Assembly: GCA_903832775.1 (NCBI GenBank)
Contig: CAILCX010000004.1
Coordinates: forward strand, 1-64,000
DNA length: 64,000 nt
From: an uncultured Methylobacter sp.
GTDB lineage: Bacteria; Pseudomonadota; Gammaproteobacteria; Methylococcales; Methylomonadaceae
Reading direction: 5' to 3'
Positions 1 through 7,750 of this stretch are shown here, one piece after another (the stretch's first letter is position 1; each line of letters begins with the position of its first letter). The translations under genes and the position numbers were made by a program. The notes under the pieces were generated by a model, which was given only the letters and a program-made list of their open reading frames with translations, was not told where the DNA came from and did no database searches.

Positions 1-46
1 TGCTCCAGCGTGGGAATGCAGACCCAGACGCTCCAGCGTCGTCATT
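1..46 (-). repeat. Partial copy of GC-rich palindromic intergenic repeat
   Basis: The first bases read as the reverse complement of the double-hairpin repeat found at about 273-318 and 3761-3806. They contain the CCAGCGTGGGAATGCAGAC core followed by GACGCTCCAGCGTC. The copy is cut by the window edge, so its full length is unknown. It lies in opposite orientation to the other two copies. It is a non-coding repeat; no function can be read from it. Confidence 0.7.
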
Positions 47-177
47 AAAATTACTCATAGTCCCTACGGATTTTTTATAGGGTGCTTTTTCATGTCCTCT
101 CAGATTAACCGACTCATAGCTGCATTATTGTTTTAAGCTTAGGGATGGGTATGAGATGGTTTTAGTTACTTTGCCAA

Positions 178-390
178 TAACTCACTTTTTCAAAAAGGGA
201 AAGCTGGTGTGTTTGCAACTGTTATCTTGGGGTATTTGTAATTATGTTATGGGGTTATGGTTTTGCGGTTACGACGCTGGAGCGTCTAACACTGCATTCC
301 CACGCTGGGGCGTGGGAACGATAGCCAAGTCGAATCGAGGTTGTGTTAGCCTAAGCCTCGATTTCGTTGCACTTCATCGAGGCTACTTTT
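178..390 (+). repeat. Composite intergenic repeat, left copy
   Basis: About 200 bp that align over their whole length, with many substitutions, to 3672-3868 in the same orientation. It contains a small hairpin (GACGC/GCGTC, 273-286), a second hairpin (TTCCCACGC/GCGTGGGAA, 297-318) and a third module (AGCCTCGAT/ATCGAGGCT, 354-384) followed by TACTTTTT, which resembles an intrinsic terminator on the plus strand. The third module also occurs alone at about 1245-1274 and 2235-2263. A short ORF across it (156-401) is a translation of the repeat and is not called as a gene. It may be a degenerate miniature mobile element; no transposase or clean terminal repeats are seen. Confidence 0.75.
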
Positions 391-411
391 TCAAAATATA
401 ACATTGTATTT

Positions 412-891
412 CTAGGGCATTTCATCGGCTAATTCTAGAACCGTTTGTATTAGACTCTCGCTCAAATAAACTGGACTGGCGGCTATTTGTTCCAGCAAGG
501 GTGCAATATGCGGTATTAATCCGAATCGTTTGGCTTGGAGTAATACGCCTAAGGAACCTATTGTATTGATCTGATTTATTTTTGCAATCTTACGGCCGCG
601 CTTGTCATCAATGAGTAAATAATCTGCAGTTATTTCTTTGTAGAGCAGCATGGCTTCAGTTTCACCTGCATCGGCAAATACATCCAGATAGATATATCAT
701 TGCATATCGACTCTGCGAATTTTGTCTTTAAGATAACTTTGCAGTAGTGCAGATTGGGGTTTATCAGGCGCCGTTACTTCATTAAAAATAGTGGTGGGCA
801 CCAGTACATTGCCAAATATTGCATCCAACAAGTTGAGGCTGTCGCAAAAGGCAAGTGCGATAAGTTCAGAGGCATCGGCTACCAAAATCAT
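412..891 (-). pseudogene. DUF3368 PIN-like toxin gene interrupted by an in-frame TGA
   Basis: Read through, this frame gives a 159-residue protein of normal DUF3368 length (PIN-domain-like nucleic-acid-binding family, usually a VapC-like ribonuclease toxin). The first 64 residues contain the PIN-type start (VADASELIALA, first acidic residue D6) and LVPTTIFNEV. An in-frame TGA follows at 697-699. Beyond it the same frame carries GETEAMLLYKE and LLIDDKRGRKIA, the conserved acidic centre of the family. It is therefore one gene with a nonsense codon, not a frameshift or two genes. The ATG overlaps the stop of the upstream UPF0175 gene (TAATG), the usual antitoxin-toxin arrangement. The toxin is probably inactive unless the TGA is suppressed or is a sequence error. 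Confidence 0.8.
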
Positions 892-1127
892 TACAGATTA
901 AATCCTGCCAACTCTTCAAGCAATTCATCCCGAGTGATATTAATGATGGGTATGTTATTGGTTTTGCAAAGGGTCATAAAGTCATAGAGGTTGATCTTGG
1001 CTAATTCTGCTGCTTTTGCCAAAGTTACTCTTTGCTTTGATACAGCCACGCTTTGAACTTCTTGCTGGATATCGGTTGCCGATTGAAAGGTAATAAAATC
1101 GTTAGGTAAGTCTATTGCTATTTGCAT
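891..1127 (-). CDS. UPF0175 family antitoxin
   Basis: A 78-residue protein matching the UPF0175 pattern: an N-terminal strand (IAIDLPND), a central helix-turn-helix-like stretch (VTLAKAAELAKINLYDFMTLC), and a C-terminal acidic tail (TRDELLEELAGF). UPF0175 proteins are encoded just upstream of DUF3368 proteins as presumed antitoxins that bind DNA and neutralise the toxin. Here the stop overlaps the start of the DUF3368 frame by one base. The antitoxin looks intact while its partner carries a nonsense codon, so the pair is probably decaying. The ATG at 1127 is the only sensible start; the ribosome binding site is weak. Confidence 0.8.
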   Translation of the reverse strand: MQIAIDLPNDFITFQSATDIQQEVQSVAVSKQRVTLAKAAELAKINLYDFMTLCKTNNIPIINITRDELLEELAGFNL

Positions 1128-1220
1128 AATGGGTTTCCAAGTCGATTACTTGTATAGGATGGGCAAAAATGTAACGTTGCTCAATTCATATGTCAAAACA
1201 GGTGCCTCGATAAAACTAAA

Positions 1221-1280
1221 TGGAATCAAGGTTGTGTAGTCTAATCCTCGATTTCGTTGCACTGCATCGAGGCTACTTTC
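1221..1280 (+). repeat. Short hairpin repeat (CCTCGAT...ATCGAGG module)
   Basis: A second copy of the module seen at 330-388. It contains GGAATCAAGGTTGTGTAG, then CCTCGAT at 1246-1252 and ATCGAGG at 1266-1272, then CTACTTTC. The spacing between the arms is the same as in the other copies. It lies between the UPF0175 gene and the Rpn gene, in the same orientation as the other copies. A further partial CCTCGATA lies at 1205-1212. Confidence 0.7.
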
Positions 1281-1313
1281 TATAAAAAACTATTTAAATA
1301 CCATCTGTTAAAA

Positions 1314-2207
1314 TTATTCGTTACCGGATTTTTGTAAAATTTGTTTAATTTCTGCTTCTGATAATCCTGTAACCTTAGCGATTATTTCAATTGATGTACC
1401 TTCTTTTGCTAAGTTGAAGGCTATAATTTTTGTTGTCTCATTTATGCCTTCTGCTTTTCCTTCATAGTAACCGTCACCAAATGAGGACTCAAACATGCTG
1501 GCTTGGTAATGCAAATCGTCTTTGTATTGTTCGTAGGCTTTTTGTTCATCTTCGGGCAGTTTCATGATATTTAATTTTTCTTCTGCTTCTTTTAAGCCTT
1601 TTGCGGTGAAGTTTTCTTTGATTTCTTCATTTTTTAAGAAGTAAATCCATTCATCCAGGGTATCTTTGGCGATGTCGTTAAAGCGGTTTATTTTGATCAG
1701 GTAATATTCTGGATAAAGTGATTCTACGCTGTCTTTTTTAAACAGTTGTTTTTGTTTTTCATTGAGCTCCAGTAGGTCATGATTATGTAAACCTATAAAG
1801 CGGGTGGTGCCTTTGTAAATATAGTCGGTGCCACTGCCAAGATCAAAATAAAGAATGTTGATTGAAATGACTTTGGTGATACCGGCGTAGGATTGGCTTT
1901 CTTCCAGATGTTCTATGGCTGTTTTTGATACGCCATAAAAAATCCGCTGTAAGTAATCATATTCCCGATCATATTGTATTTCTATGATGATTATTTCTTG
2001 TTTGTGATTGCGTACTTTTAAATCAACCCGGTTAAATTTGCCATGCGTGTAGTCTTTATTAGTCTCACTTTCCAGTACATCCAGGATGGTAATGTCTTCT
2101 TTAAGCAACTCACTTAAAAACCCTTCCAGAATTCCAAAGTTGGCTTTGCTACGCAGCAAGCGTTTGATGGCCCAGTCGAAGGTAATTAATTTTCTTTTAT
2201 TAGCCAT
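1314..2207 (-). CDS. Rpn family PD-(D/E)XK nuclease / putative transposase
   Basis: A 297-residue protein with the layout of the Rpn/PDDEXK_2 family (recombination-promoting nuclease, formerly annotated as transposase). The N-terminus FDWAIKRLLRSKANFGILEG is typical. The probable catalytic core is D62 (RVDLKV) followed by E76-x-Q78 (IIIEIQYD). The C-terminus (GKAEGINETTKIIAFNLA, then TGLSEAEIKQIL) is the usual short helical tail. E. coli Rpn proteins are DNA endonucleases that raise RecA-independent recombination; the function here is inferred from family. It is complete and stands alone between two copies of the short hairpin repeat. ATG at 2207. Confidence 0.85.
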   Translation of the reverse strand: MANKRKLITFDWAIKRLLRSKANFGILEGFLSELLKEDITILDVLESETNKDYTHGKFNRVDLKVRNHKQEIIIIEIQYDREYDYLQRIFYGVSKTAIEHLEESQSYAGITKVISINILYFDLGSGTDYIYKGTTRFIGLHNHDLLELNEKQKQLFKKDSVESLYPEYYLIKINRFNDIAKDTLDEWIYFLKNEEIKENFTAKGLKEAEEKLNIMKLPEDEQKAYEQYKDDLHYQASMFESSFGDGYYEGKAEGINETTKIIAFNLAKEGTSIEIIAKVTGLSEAEIKQILQKSGNE

Positions 2208-2224
2208 TTTAAAACCCTGTAATC

Positions 2225-2270
2225 TTAGTCTAAACCTCGATTACGTTACACTTCATCGAGGCTACTTTCA
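2225..2270 (+). repeat. Short hairpin repeat (CCTCGAT...ATCGAGG module)
   Basis: A third copy of the module: CCTCGAT at 2235-2241 and ATCGAGG at 2255-2261, followed by CTACTTTC. It sits immediately upstream of the Rpn gene start and downstream of the HEPN gene stop, in the same orientation as the other copies. Confidence 0.7.
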
Positions 2271-2297
2271 AATTATCCTGCTAATGAATACAACCCT

Positions 2298-2777
2298 TTA
2301 TATCAGGCTCAATTTTCGAGCATAAGCCGCGAAGTGCAATTGAGTCTCTACCAAAATATGGACACCCTGCAAGGCCTGATGTAATGCATCTAAAAGATCG
2401 TCTGCCGATTCTATGTATTCGTGTACCAATCGATTTCTTAGTTCACGAAGTTCGACCCAGGACTGGGTTGACTCAATCCAGCCAAGTTTTTCTGCACGAA
2501 GTAGGTTGTCAAGTTGAGACCCTGTTTTTTCAAGACTTGCGCGTAGTATTGCAGGCAAAAGTTTGTCGCCCAAGGTATCTTGCAATCGACCATAGCGCGA
2601 TACGAAGGCATCAAGCATTTCACTGTATTCATCGTTATTTTCAAGTGAATCAACCCATAAAACATCTATATCCAGTGATCGAAGTCGCTCTGCTGTTCGT
2701 TCAAGGTAACGCGCTTCTTTTGCAGTGACCCGAATTAGCTGAGCCAGAATAAATTGCTGATCTTGCAATTTTGTCAT
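2298..2777 (-). CDS. HEPN domain toxin (HepT-like ribonuclease)
   Basis: A 159-residue all-helical protein with the HEPN signature R-x4-H-x-Y at R114, H119 and Y121 (RNRLVHEY). Upstream is the family segment RYGRLQDTLGDKLLP, and RAEKLGWI lies before the catalytic motif. HepT toxins are metal-independent RNases that cleave mRNA or tRNA and are silenced by a cognate MNT nucleotidyltransferase, in known cases by AMPylation of the Tyr in the motif. Its ATG overlaps the stop of the upstream MNT gene by four bases (ATGA at 2774-2777), so the two are translationally coupled. All key residues are present, so the toxin is predicted to be active. The specific target cannot be read from sequence. Confidence 0.85.
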   Translation of the reverse strand: MTKLQDQQFILAQLIRVTAKEARYLERTAERLRSLDIDVLWVDSLENNDEYSEMLDAFVSRYGRLQDTLGDKLLPAILRASLEKTGSQLDNLLRAEKLGWIESTQSWVELRELRNRLVHEYIESADDLLDALHQALQGVHILVETQLHFAAYARKLSLI

Positions 2778-3073
2778 AAAACAATACCGTTGCGTAGCGC
2801 CTGCTCATGAATGGGGAGTGGCGGGCTAAGTGCATCTTTAATTAATACATCAACCTTGCGGCCACCCAGCTTAATGTAAAGGCAAGCTGCCAAGCGACAT
2901 TCTATTTGGATTCGTTGTGCCAGAACACAGTCAGAGTGAATGAATAAATCGATATCTCCACCGCGCTGCGTATCATCAATACGGCTTCCAAACAGTCGAA
3001 CAATAGCTTTTGCTCCAAGTTGGCTAGCAACCTCTGTTTTGATAATGTCACGGGTTTTGTCATCAAGACGCAT
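2774..3073 (-). CDS. MNT-domain nucleotidyltransferase antitoxin
   Basis: A 99-residue minimal nucleotidyltransferase with the GS-x9-D-x-D motif (FGSRIDDTQRGGDIDLFI; G29, S30, D40, D42) and a third acidic residue in KVDVLI (D75). MntA-type proteins inactivate the HEPN partner by adding AMP. The ATG at 3073 is chosen over an upstream GTG at 3100 because AAGGAG lies 6-7 bases before it. It forms a two-gene operon with the HEPN gene by an ATGA overlap. The active-site residues are complete, so AMPylating antitoxin activity is a reasonable inference. Confidence 0.85.
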   Translation of the reverse strand: MRLDDKTRDIIKTEVASQLGAKAIVRLFGSRIDDTQRGGDIDLFIHSDCVLAQRIQIECRLAACLYIKLGGRKVDVLIKDALSPPLPIHEQALRNGIVL

Positions 3074-3219
3074 CTGCTGCTCCTTTGTTCGATAAGACAC
3101 TTAAGCCCACCAATAAGCTCTAAATTTGTGTTTGCTTCCGTTTAGGATTAAAACATCCGTACTGCTAGTTATGAATTTTACGTCTCACTTACTCATTGAT
3201 CAGTTACCAAAGCATCAAT

Positions 3220-3267
3220 AAGGTCGAGTAGCCTCAAGGGGGGGGGCCTTGGGGGCTACTCGACCTT
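3220..3267. repeat. Long inverted repeat with G9 tract in the loop region
   Basis: A perfect 14-bp inverted repeat (AAGGTCGAGTAGCC at 3220-3233, complement at 3254-3267) encloses a shorter inner stem (CAAGG/CCTTG) and a run of nine G (3238-3246). It ends one base before the stop codon of the MNT gene at 3269. It may serve as a transcription terminator or mRNA-protecting structure for that gene, but there is no clean T tract on either strand. The G tract is prone to length errors in sequencing. Confidence 0.65.
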
Positions 3268-3268
3268 T

Positions 3269-3574
3269 CTACTTGCTGATAGTTATAGCTGGTTCTTTTG
3301 ATTGAATATGTATAGGTTGCCAATCATAGGGCGGCGCATGAAAAATAATATCTATTTTCTGCATACCTAATCGTTGTTGTAAGGCACCATTCAATTGTAA
3401 TGTTTTTAAAACAGGATTATCTGTCTTTTCAGGCAAGGTGATAAATAAATCAATGTCACCCCCCTTAGTGTCATCGTCAGCTCGTGATCCAAATAAATAA
3501 ACGTGAGCATCATCGCCAAATATCATTGCGGTTTTTTGTTTGATAATAGCTTGTTGTTCTGTTGTATGTCGCAT
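3269..3574 (-). CDS. Orphan MNT-domain nucleotidyltransferase
   Basis: A 101-residue minimal nucleotidyltransferase: FGSRADDDTKGGDIDLFI gives G29, S30, D40 and D42, with D75 in KIDIIF. It resembles the MNT antitoxin at 2774-3073 in layout but belongs to a different subgroup by sequence. No HEPN gene follows it; the stop is directly next to the hairpin at 3220-3267. It may be a remnant of a second HEPN/MNT pair or may act on the neighbouring HEPN protein. The ATG at 3574 is used. The protein ends normally and carries all active-site acids. Confidence 0.8.
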   Translation of the reverse strand: MRHTTEQQAIIKQKTAMIFGDDAHVYLFGSRADDDTKGGDIDLFITLPEKTDNPVLKTLQLNGALQQRLGMQKIDIIFHAPPYDWQPIHIQSKEPAITISK

Positions 3575-3671
3575 GAAATTATTAATTCAATAATTAAGTG
3601 GCATCAATATAACGAAACGGTATCTTGTATGTAAAGCTTAATCGCGCTAACCCTGGTGTGATTAAACTTTA

Positions 3672-3868
3672 CAACCACTTTTTTCAAGGGGACCGAGGTG
3701 ATTTAACTGTTATGGTGGGATATTTGCCAGTTTTTTATGCGCTTATGGTTTTTTGGTTACGACGCAGGAGCGTCTAGGCCTGCATTCCCACGCTGGAGCA
3801 TGGGAACGATAAATGTATCCTTAGGCCTTATCCTCGATTCCGCTGCACTTCATCGAGGCTACTTGCAT
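3672..3868 (+). repeat. Composite intergenic repeat, right copy
   Basis: Aligned end to end with 178-390 and in the same orientation: a shared lead-in (CTTATGGTTTTTTGGTTACG here), the GACGC/GCGTC hairpin at 3761-3774, the TTCCCACGC hairpin at 3785-3806 with one arm mutated, and the CCTCGAT/ATCGAGG module at 3832-3858. The two copies bracket the toxin-antitoxin and Rpn genes. The right copy is more diverged in its hairpin arms. Confidence 0.75.
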
Positions 3869-3885
3869 ACGAACGATAAATACAA

Positions 3886-4674
3886 TTACAAAATACTACA
3901 ACTAACACCTTCAAATACTGCGCAGGTTAATCTGCCAGAAGCGTAGGCACCTGTATCCAGTGCAATTCGATTATGCAGGATTTCTGGCTCTTCGGTAACG
4001 GAGTGGCCATGGACAATAATCTTTCCGTGAAACAAGTTGCTAGTTAAAAACTCTTCGCGTATCCATAACAGGTCTTCAGGTCGTTGACGCTGTAATTTAA
4101 CTTTAGGCCTGATACCCGCATGTACAAAATAATAGCCACCAATCTCATAATTAAGTTCCAGGTGCTGAAAAAAACTAACATGCGAAGCTGGTAATTTATC
4201 CGTAAGCTCATTACGTAAGCGCTCTAAATCTTTTGATGTGGGCACGCCACTTACGTTAATGCCATAACTGACCAGGGTTGATAAACCCCCAAATCTGAAC
4301 CAGTCATGAGCAATTGACACGTCTTTGCTCAATAAGAACTGCAATAATATCTGTTCATGATTGCCCAGTAAAAATACTTTCTTAAAGTCGGGGAAATTAT
4401 CTTCCAATAAATTATCAACAACCTGTTTGGAATGCATTCCTCTATCTATATAGTCTCCCAGATAAACCAGAGTTTTGCTGCCTTCATAAGCCGATGCGTC
4501 ATGATTGATTTTTTGCTGCAGCTCCTGCAATAAATCTAATCGACCATGAATATCTCCAACACAATATATTCTCTGATTGGCAGGCAAACCAACCGAGAGA
4601 GATTCTTTTTGTCTGGAACTAAAGATTTTTCTGAGTAAAGATTTCAAGAGCGAGGGAGAATTTTTTCCAGTCAT
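3886..4674 (-). CDS. PPP-family metallophosphatase (serine/threonine protein phosphatase)
   Basis: A 262-residue protein with the three PPP metal-binding motifs: GDIHG (40-44), GDYIDRG (73-79) and GNHE (104-107). HGHS follows near the C-terminus, then the LDTGA segment. This is the bacterial PrpA/diadenosine-tetraphosphatase-like type, a two-metal phosphoesterase of about normal length. It is the last gene of the exopolysaccharide group and overlaps the preceding gene by 56 bp in another frame. The ATG at 4674 lacks a Shine-Dalgarno; a TTG at 4770 would add 32 residues without family similarity. Its place beside a tyrosine autokinase suggests it controls phosphorylation of the export machinery, but PPP enzymes mostly act on Ser/Thr, so the substrate is unknown. 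Confidence 0.75.
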   Translation of the reverse strand: MTGKNSPSLLKSLLRKIFSSRQKESLSVGLPANQRIYCVGDIHGRLDLLQELQQKINHDASAYEGSKTLVYLGDYIDRGMHSKQVVDNLLEDNFPDFKKVFLLGNHEQILLQFLLSKDVSIAHDWFRFGGLSTLVSYGINVSGVPTSKDLERLRNELTDKLPASHVSFFQHLELNYEIGGYYFVHAGIRPKVKLQRQRPEDLLWIREEFLTSNLFHGKIIVHGHSVTEEPEILHNRIALDTGAYASGRLTCAVFEGVSCSIL

Positions 4675-5329
4675 CAGGAGAATAAGCAAATGCCTGTTCG
4701 GCAATAGGTTGAGCTTCAGCGTGTTGCGCAATAAATTTAACGAGCTGATCAGGTTGAAAAGTCCAGGCAACAGGGATTTGTTTTAGCCATAACTTCTGCA
4801 TTTCATCATTAAATTCATTATAGTATTGATAACTAAATAATAAACGCTGTATTACCAAATCAGGTTCGACACGTCCTGCATAAATAGACAAGCGCAGGGC
4901 ATCTATGATTTTTTCAGGGGGTTGCTTTAACAATTTATCTACTGCAGCCAACCGGAACCAGGCATAAGGATCGACGGGCGAGCGTTTTAATCCCTCAATA
5001 ATCGAGGTCTGCGCCTGATTAAGTAACTCCTGTTTTTTATCAGCCATGTTTGCAGGCGTTGCATTTATCTGTGCCAAATACAATATTGCCTGTGCTTGCC
5101 TATACTCCGGATTATCATACCAGGCCAGCGCATGGTTAAAATCATCAATACTTTTTTCATAAACCTGTATGGGCAGATTCTCTTGCGTTTGCTTTATCGC
5201 AACTTCCGGATACAGTGCATATAAACTGGCGACCAATCTGGGCACCGCTAAAATTAACAGCCCACAACAAACTATCATGCCCACTATGGCAATGATACGC
5301 TCACTTTCAGGTTGCTTGGCTTTTAACAT
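4619..5329 (-). CDS. Membrane-anchored TPR-like protein of the EPS locus, unknown function
   Basis: A 236-residue protein with one transmembrane helix near the N-terminus (about residues 10-32) and a periplasmic helical region (for example YRQAQAILYLAQ, then DPYAWFRLAAVDKLL) that looks TPR-like. No catalytic motif is visible. It starts 8 bases after the autokinase stop and its end overlaps the phosphatase gene, so it is co-transcribed with both. Such proteins in EPS loci may scaffold the kinase or polymerase, which is inference. The ATG at 5329 is used. Confidence 0.65.
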   Translation of the reverse strand: MLKAKQPESERIIAIVGMIVCCGLLILAVPRLVASLYALYPEVAIKQTQENLPIQVYEKSIDDFNHALAWYDNPEYRQAQAILYLAQINATPANMADKKQELLNQAQTSIIEGLKRSPVDPYAWFRLAAVDKLLKQPPEKIIDALRLSIYAGRVEPDLVIQRLLFSYQYYNEFNDEMQKLWLKQIPVAWTFQPDQLVKFIAQHAEAQPIAEQAFAYSPDDWKKFSLALEIFTQKNL

Positions 5330-5337
5330 GTATAGCG

Positions 5338-7587
5338 TTAGCTCGTATAATAATTGCTATAACGGGAATAGTGATAATAATAACCCGAATCGCCATAGCC
5401 ATAACGACCATATTGTTGCAAATTAACTTTCTGCAATACAATTCCTGCAACATTTGCATGCCCATCTTTGTTTAATAAATGCAATGCACTATGGACTACT
5501 TTTTTCGGTGTCGAATCCCAATTTAATACGAAAATAGTCTTGTCAACCAAGCCACTTAATATTCGGGTATCGGGTACCGCCATAATGGGCGCTGAATCCA
5601 GGATGACTAAATCAAAATGCTCGCGTAACCCGTCAATAATCGATTTCATTCTTTGCGAAGCAAACAGGTCGATCGGATTAACATAGGCCGATTTACCACG
5701 GGTTAAAATCTTCATACCCGTTTCTGCATCAGTAATCAGTACGTCATTGATTGACAGCTCATGATTCATCAATAAGTCGGTTAAACCCAAGGTACTTTCT
5801 TTCAGATTAAACATTTTACCAATGGTAGGTCGGCGTAAATCAGTATCAACCAAAACTACGCGCTGCCCGGCACTGGCTGAATGTCGGGAGATTAAGGAAG
5901 ACAGTGTCGATTTACCTTCGCCGGGCACCGCAGAGGTAACCAAGATCGACTTTACCTGTGCGTCCGGATTAAGCAGACTGAGGGAAATGCGCAGAGTGTT
6001 AACTGCCTCAGCCAAAGCAGAATGCGGCTTGGCCAGTAAATACTCATGTGGCTGACCCGTTATGCCGGCTATCTTGGGCACAATACCCAATGTCGACATA
6101 TTGAACAACTCCTGGATTTGTTCAGGAGAACGGACGCCGGGATTAAGCATTTCCCGTACAAACACCAGAAAAACCGCAAAAAATACCGCGCCTAGCACAC
6201 TGGCCATAAGCATCATGTTTTTCTTTGGAAATGACGCGCCCAAAGGAATTTCTGCAAATGAGATTACCCGCGCATCTGCCTGAGCAATACCTTGCGTTGA
6301 GGCAGTTTCTTTAAAGCGACCCAGGAAAGTTTCAAATAAGGCTTTGTTGGCGGTGGCTTCGCGCTCCAAAGCATGCAATTGAACTTCAGCCTGATTACTG
6401 CCACTGGTTTTGGATTCCATCTGCCTTAAACTACCTGACAAGGAACCTTCACGCGCACGGGCAACTTCCAAACTGTTTCGTAAACCGGCGGCAATTTTTT
6501 TAACTTCAGACCTTACTTTAGCTTGAATATCTTCCAGTTCGGCCTGCATTTGAATCATGCGTGGATGGCGTTGGCCAAATTCCACCAGCATTTCAGAATA
6601 CTTACGCTGCACTTCCGATTCTTGTTGTCTTAAACTTGAGATCAAAGGCGAATTCAGTACTTCAGCGACATTGTCAACATCACGACCGCTTCTGGCGATG
6701 GCTTCTACTTGTTGATACTTGGCTTCGGCTTCGGCGCGCTGGGCTCGGGTAATGATTAACTGGCTGTTGACTTCAGACATTTGTTGCTGAGAAAGTCCCA
6801 CTTCCTTGCTAACTTCCAACAACTCATGAGTTTTCCGGTATTGCTCTACGGCACGCTCTGAAACTTCAACTTTTTGTTTCAATTCACCTAACTGACCATT
6901 CAACCAGTCAGTCGCTTTTTTAGTTGCATCAAATTTGGCCTGTAACTGTCCAATGATGTATTTATCTGCAATCTCGTTAACTATTTTAGCGGCTAACTTT
7001 GGATCTTCGGCTTCATAGGCTACGGTAATAACTTGCGAACGCTTGACTTGTGAAACTGTCAGTTTTTTAAGAAAGGTATCGGTTAATCGGGTCGAATGCG
7101 CCTCTTCCTTTTCTTCCGGTGTCCGACTATCGATAGTAACCAACCCAATCGCTTCTTGCCACTCTTCAGGTATTATATTTTTAAGACTGTACTGTGCGAA
7201 AAAACCTGGCTTTTTAAGCTCCGGATTAAACTCTGCATATTGTTCTAAATGTAAGTTATCAATAACTTTTCTAGCCAACTCCCTTGATTTAAGTACTTCC
7301 ATTTCGCCAATAACGGCTGCATCACCGTTCAGATTACCGGTCATAACTTCTTCAATATCGACGACCTTGGCAGCATTAATGCCAATCAGCAATTGGGTAG
7401 TTGCAGTATAACGGGGTACTAACTGAAAAATAATCAATGTCGCCACAATGCTTAGCAAAAATATGACGCTCATTAACAATCGCCGGCTAAGCCACAGGGT
7501 ATGAAAAACGTCACTCAGTGACATATCAGTATTGAGTTCTTGCAGCGATTCGCTGGTCATTAAGGATTGTTCTTTGGAATCGTGCAC
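5338..7587 (-). CDS. Polysaccharide co-polymerase / tyrosine autokinase (Wzc/GumC-EpsB type)
   Basis: A 749-residue inner-membrane protein. TM1 is at about 36-56 and TM2 at 456-478, with a long periplasmic coiled-coil region between (about 225-430) typical of Wzz/GNVR domains. The cytoplasmic BY-kinase domain carries Walker A (SAVPGEGKST, 552-561), Walker A' (VVLVDTDLRR, 577-586) and Walker B (LVILDSAP, 660-667). The C-terminus has ten tyrosines within 726-747, the autophosphorylation cluster. Family members set polymer chain length and couple polymerisation to the outer-membrane exporter. The start is uncertain: GTG at 7587 has a weak GAGA, and ATG at 7560 has no clear site. It leads the group that includes the TPR-like and phosphatase genes. 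Confidence 0.93.
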   Translation of the reverse strand: MHDSKEQSLMTSESLQELNTDMSLSDVFHTLWLSRRLLMSVIFLLSIVATLIIFQLVPRYTATTQLLIGINAAKVVDIEEVMTGNLNGDAAVIGEMEVLKSRELARKVIDNLHLEQYAEFNPELKKPGFFAQYSLKNIIPEEWQEAIGLVTIDSRTPEEKEEAHSTRLTDTFLKKLTVSQVKRSQVITVAYEAEDPKLAAKIVNEIADKYIIGQLQAKFDATKKATDWLNGQLGELKQKVEVSERAVEQYRKTHELLEVSKEVGLSQQQMSEVNSQLIITRAQRAEAEAKYQQVEAIARSGRDVDNVAEVLNSPLISSLRQQESEVQRKYSEMLVEFGQRHPRMIQMQAELEDIQAKVRSEVKKIAAGLRNSLEVARAREGSLSGSLRQMESKTSGSNQAEVQLHALEREATANKALFETFLGRFKETASTQGIAQADARVISFAEIPLGASFPKKNMMLMASVLGAVFFAVFLVFVREMLNPGVRSPEQIQELFNMSTLGIVPKIAGITGQPHEYLLAKPHSALAEAVNTLRISLSLLNPDAQVKSILVTSAVPGEGKSTLSSLISRHSASAGQRVVLVDTDLRRPTIGKMFNLKESTLGLTDLLMNHELSINDVLITDAETGMKILTRGKSAYVNPIDLFASQRMKSIIDGLREHFDLVILDSAPIMAVPDTRILSGLVDKTIFVLNWDSTPKKVVHSALHLLNKDGHANVAGIVLQKVNLQQYGRYGYGDSGYYYHYSRYSNYYTS

Positions 7588-7750
7588 GGTTTTCTCGATG
7601 TGTTTAGAGGGGTGATCCGGAAACTGAAAAAGCAGACAACTACTTTATCAACAAAAAGAGGGGGATCTTTACAGGGCGATAATGTAATGCCAAAAAATGC
7701 TTATGTCGATAAGGCTTAGAAAAATTCATTAAAAAAAGCACTTGGTAAAA

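Noticed and set aside
156-401. 81-codon plus-strand ORF
   Set aside because: It lies across the composite repeat and its C-terminal residues are a translation of the hairpin module, also seen in frames over the other copies; no independent coding signal.
1-3868. Possible CRISPR array or insertion sequence
   Set aside because: The repeats are few, unevenly spaced and hairpin-shaped, with no spacers, cas genes or transposase with terminal inverted repeats.
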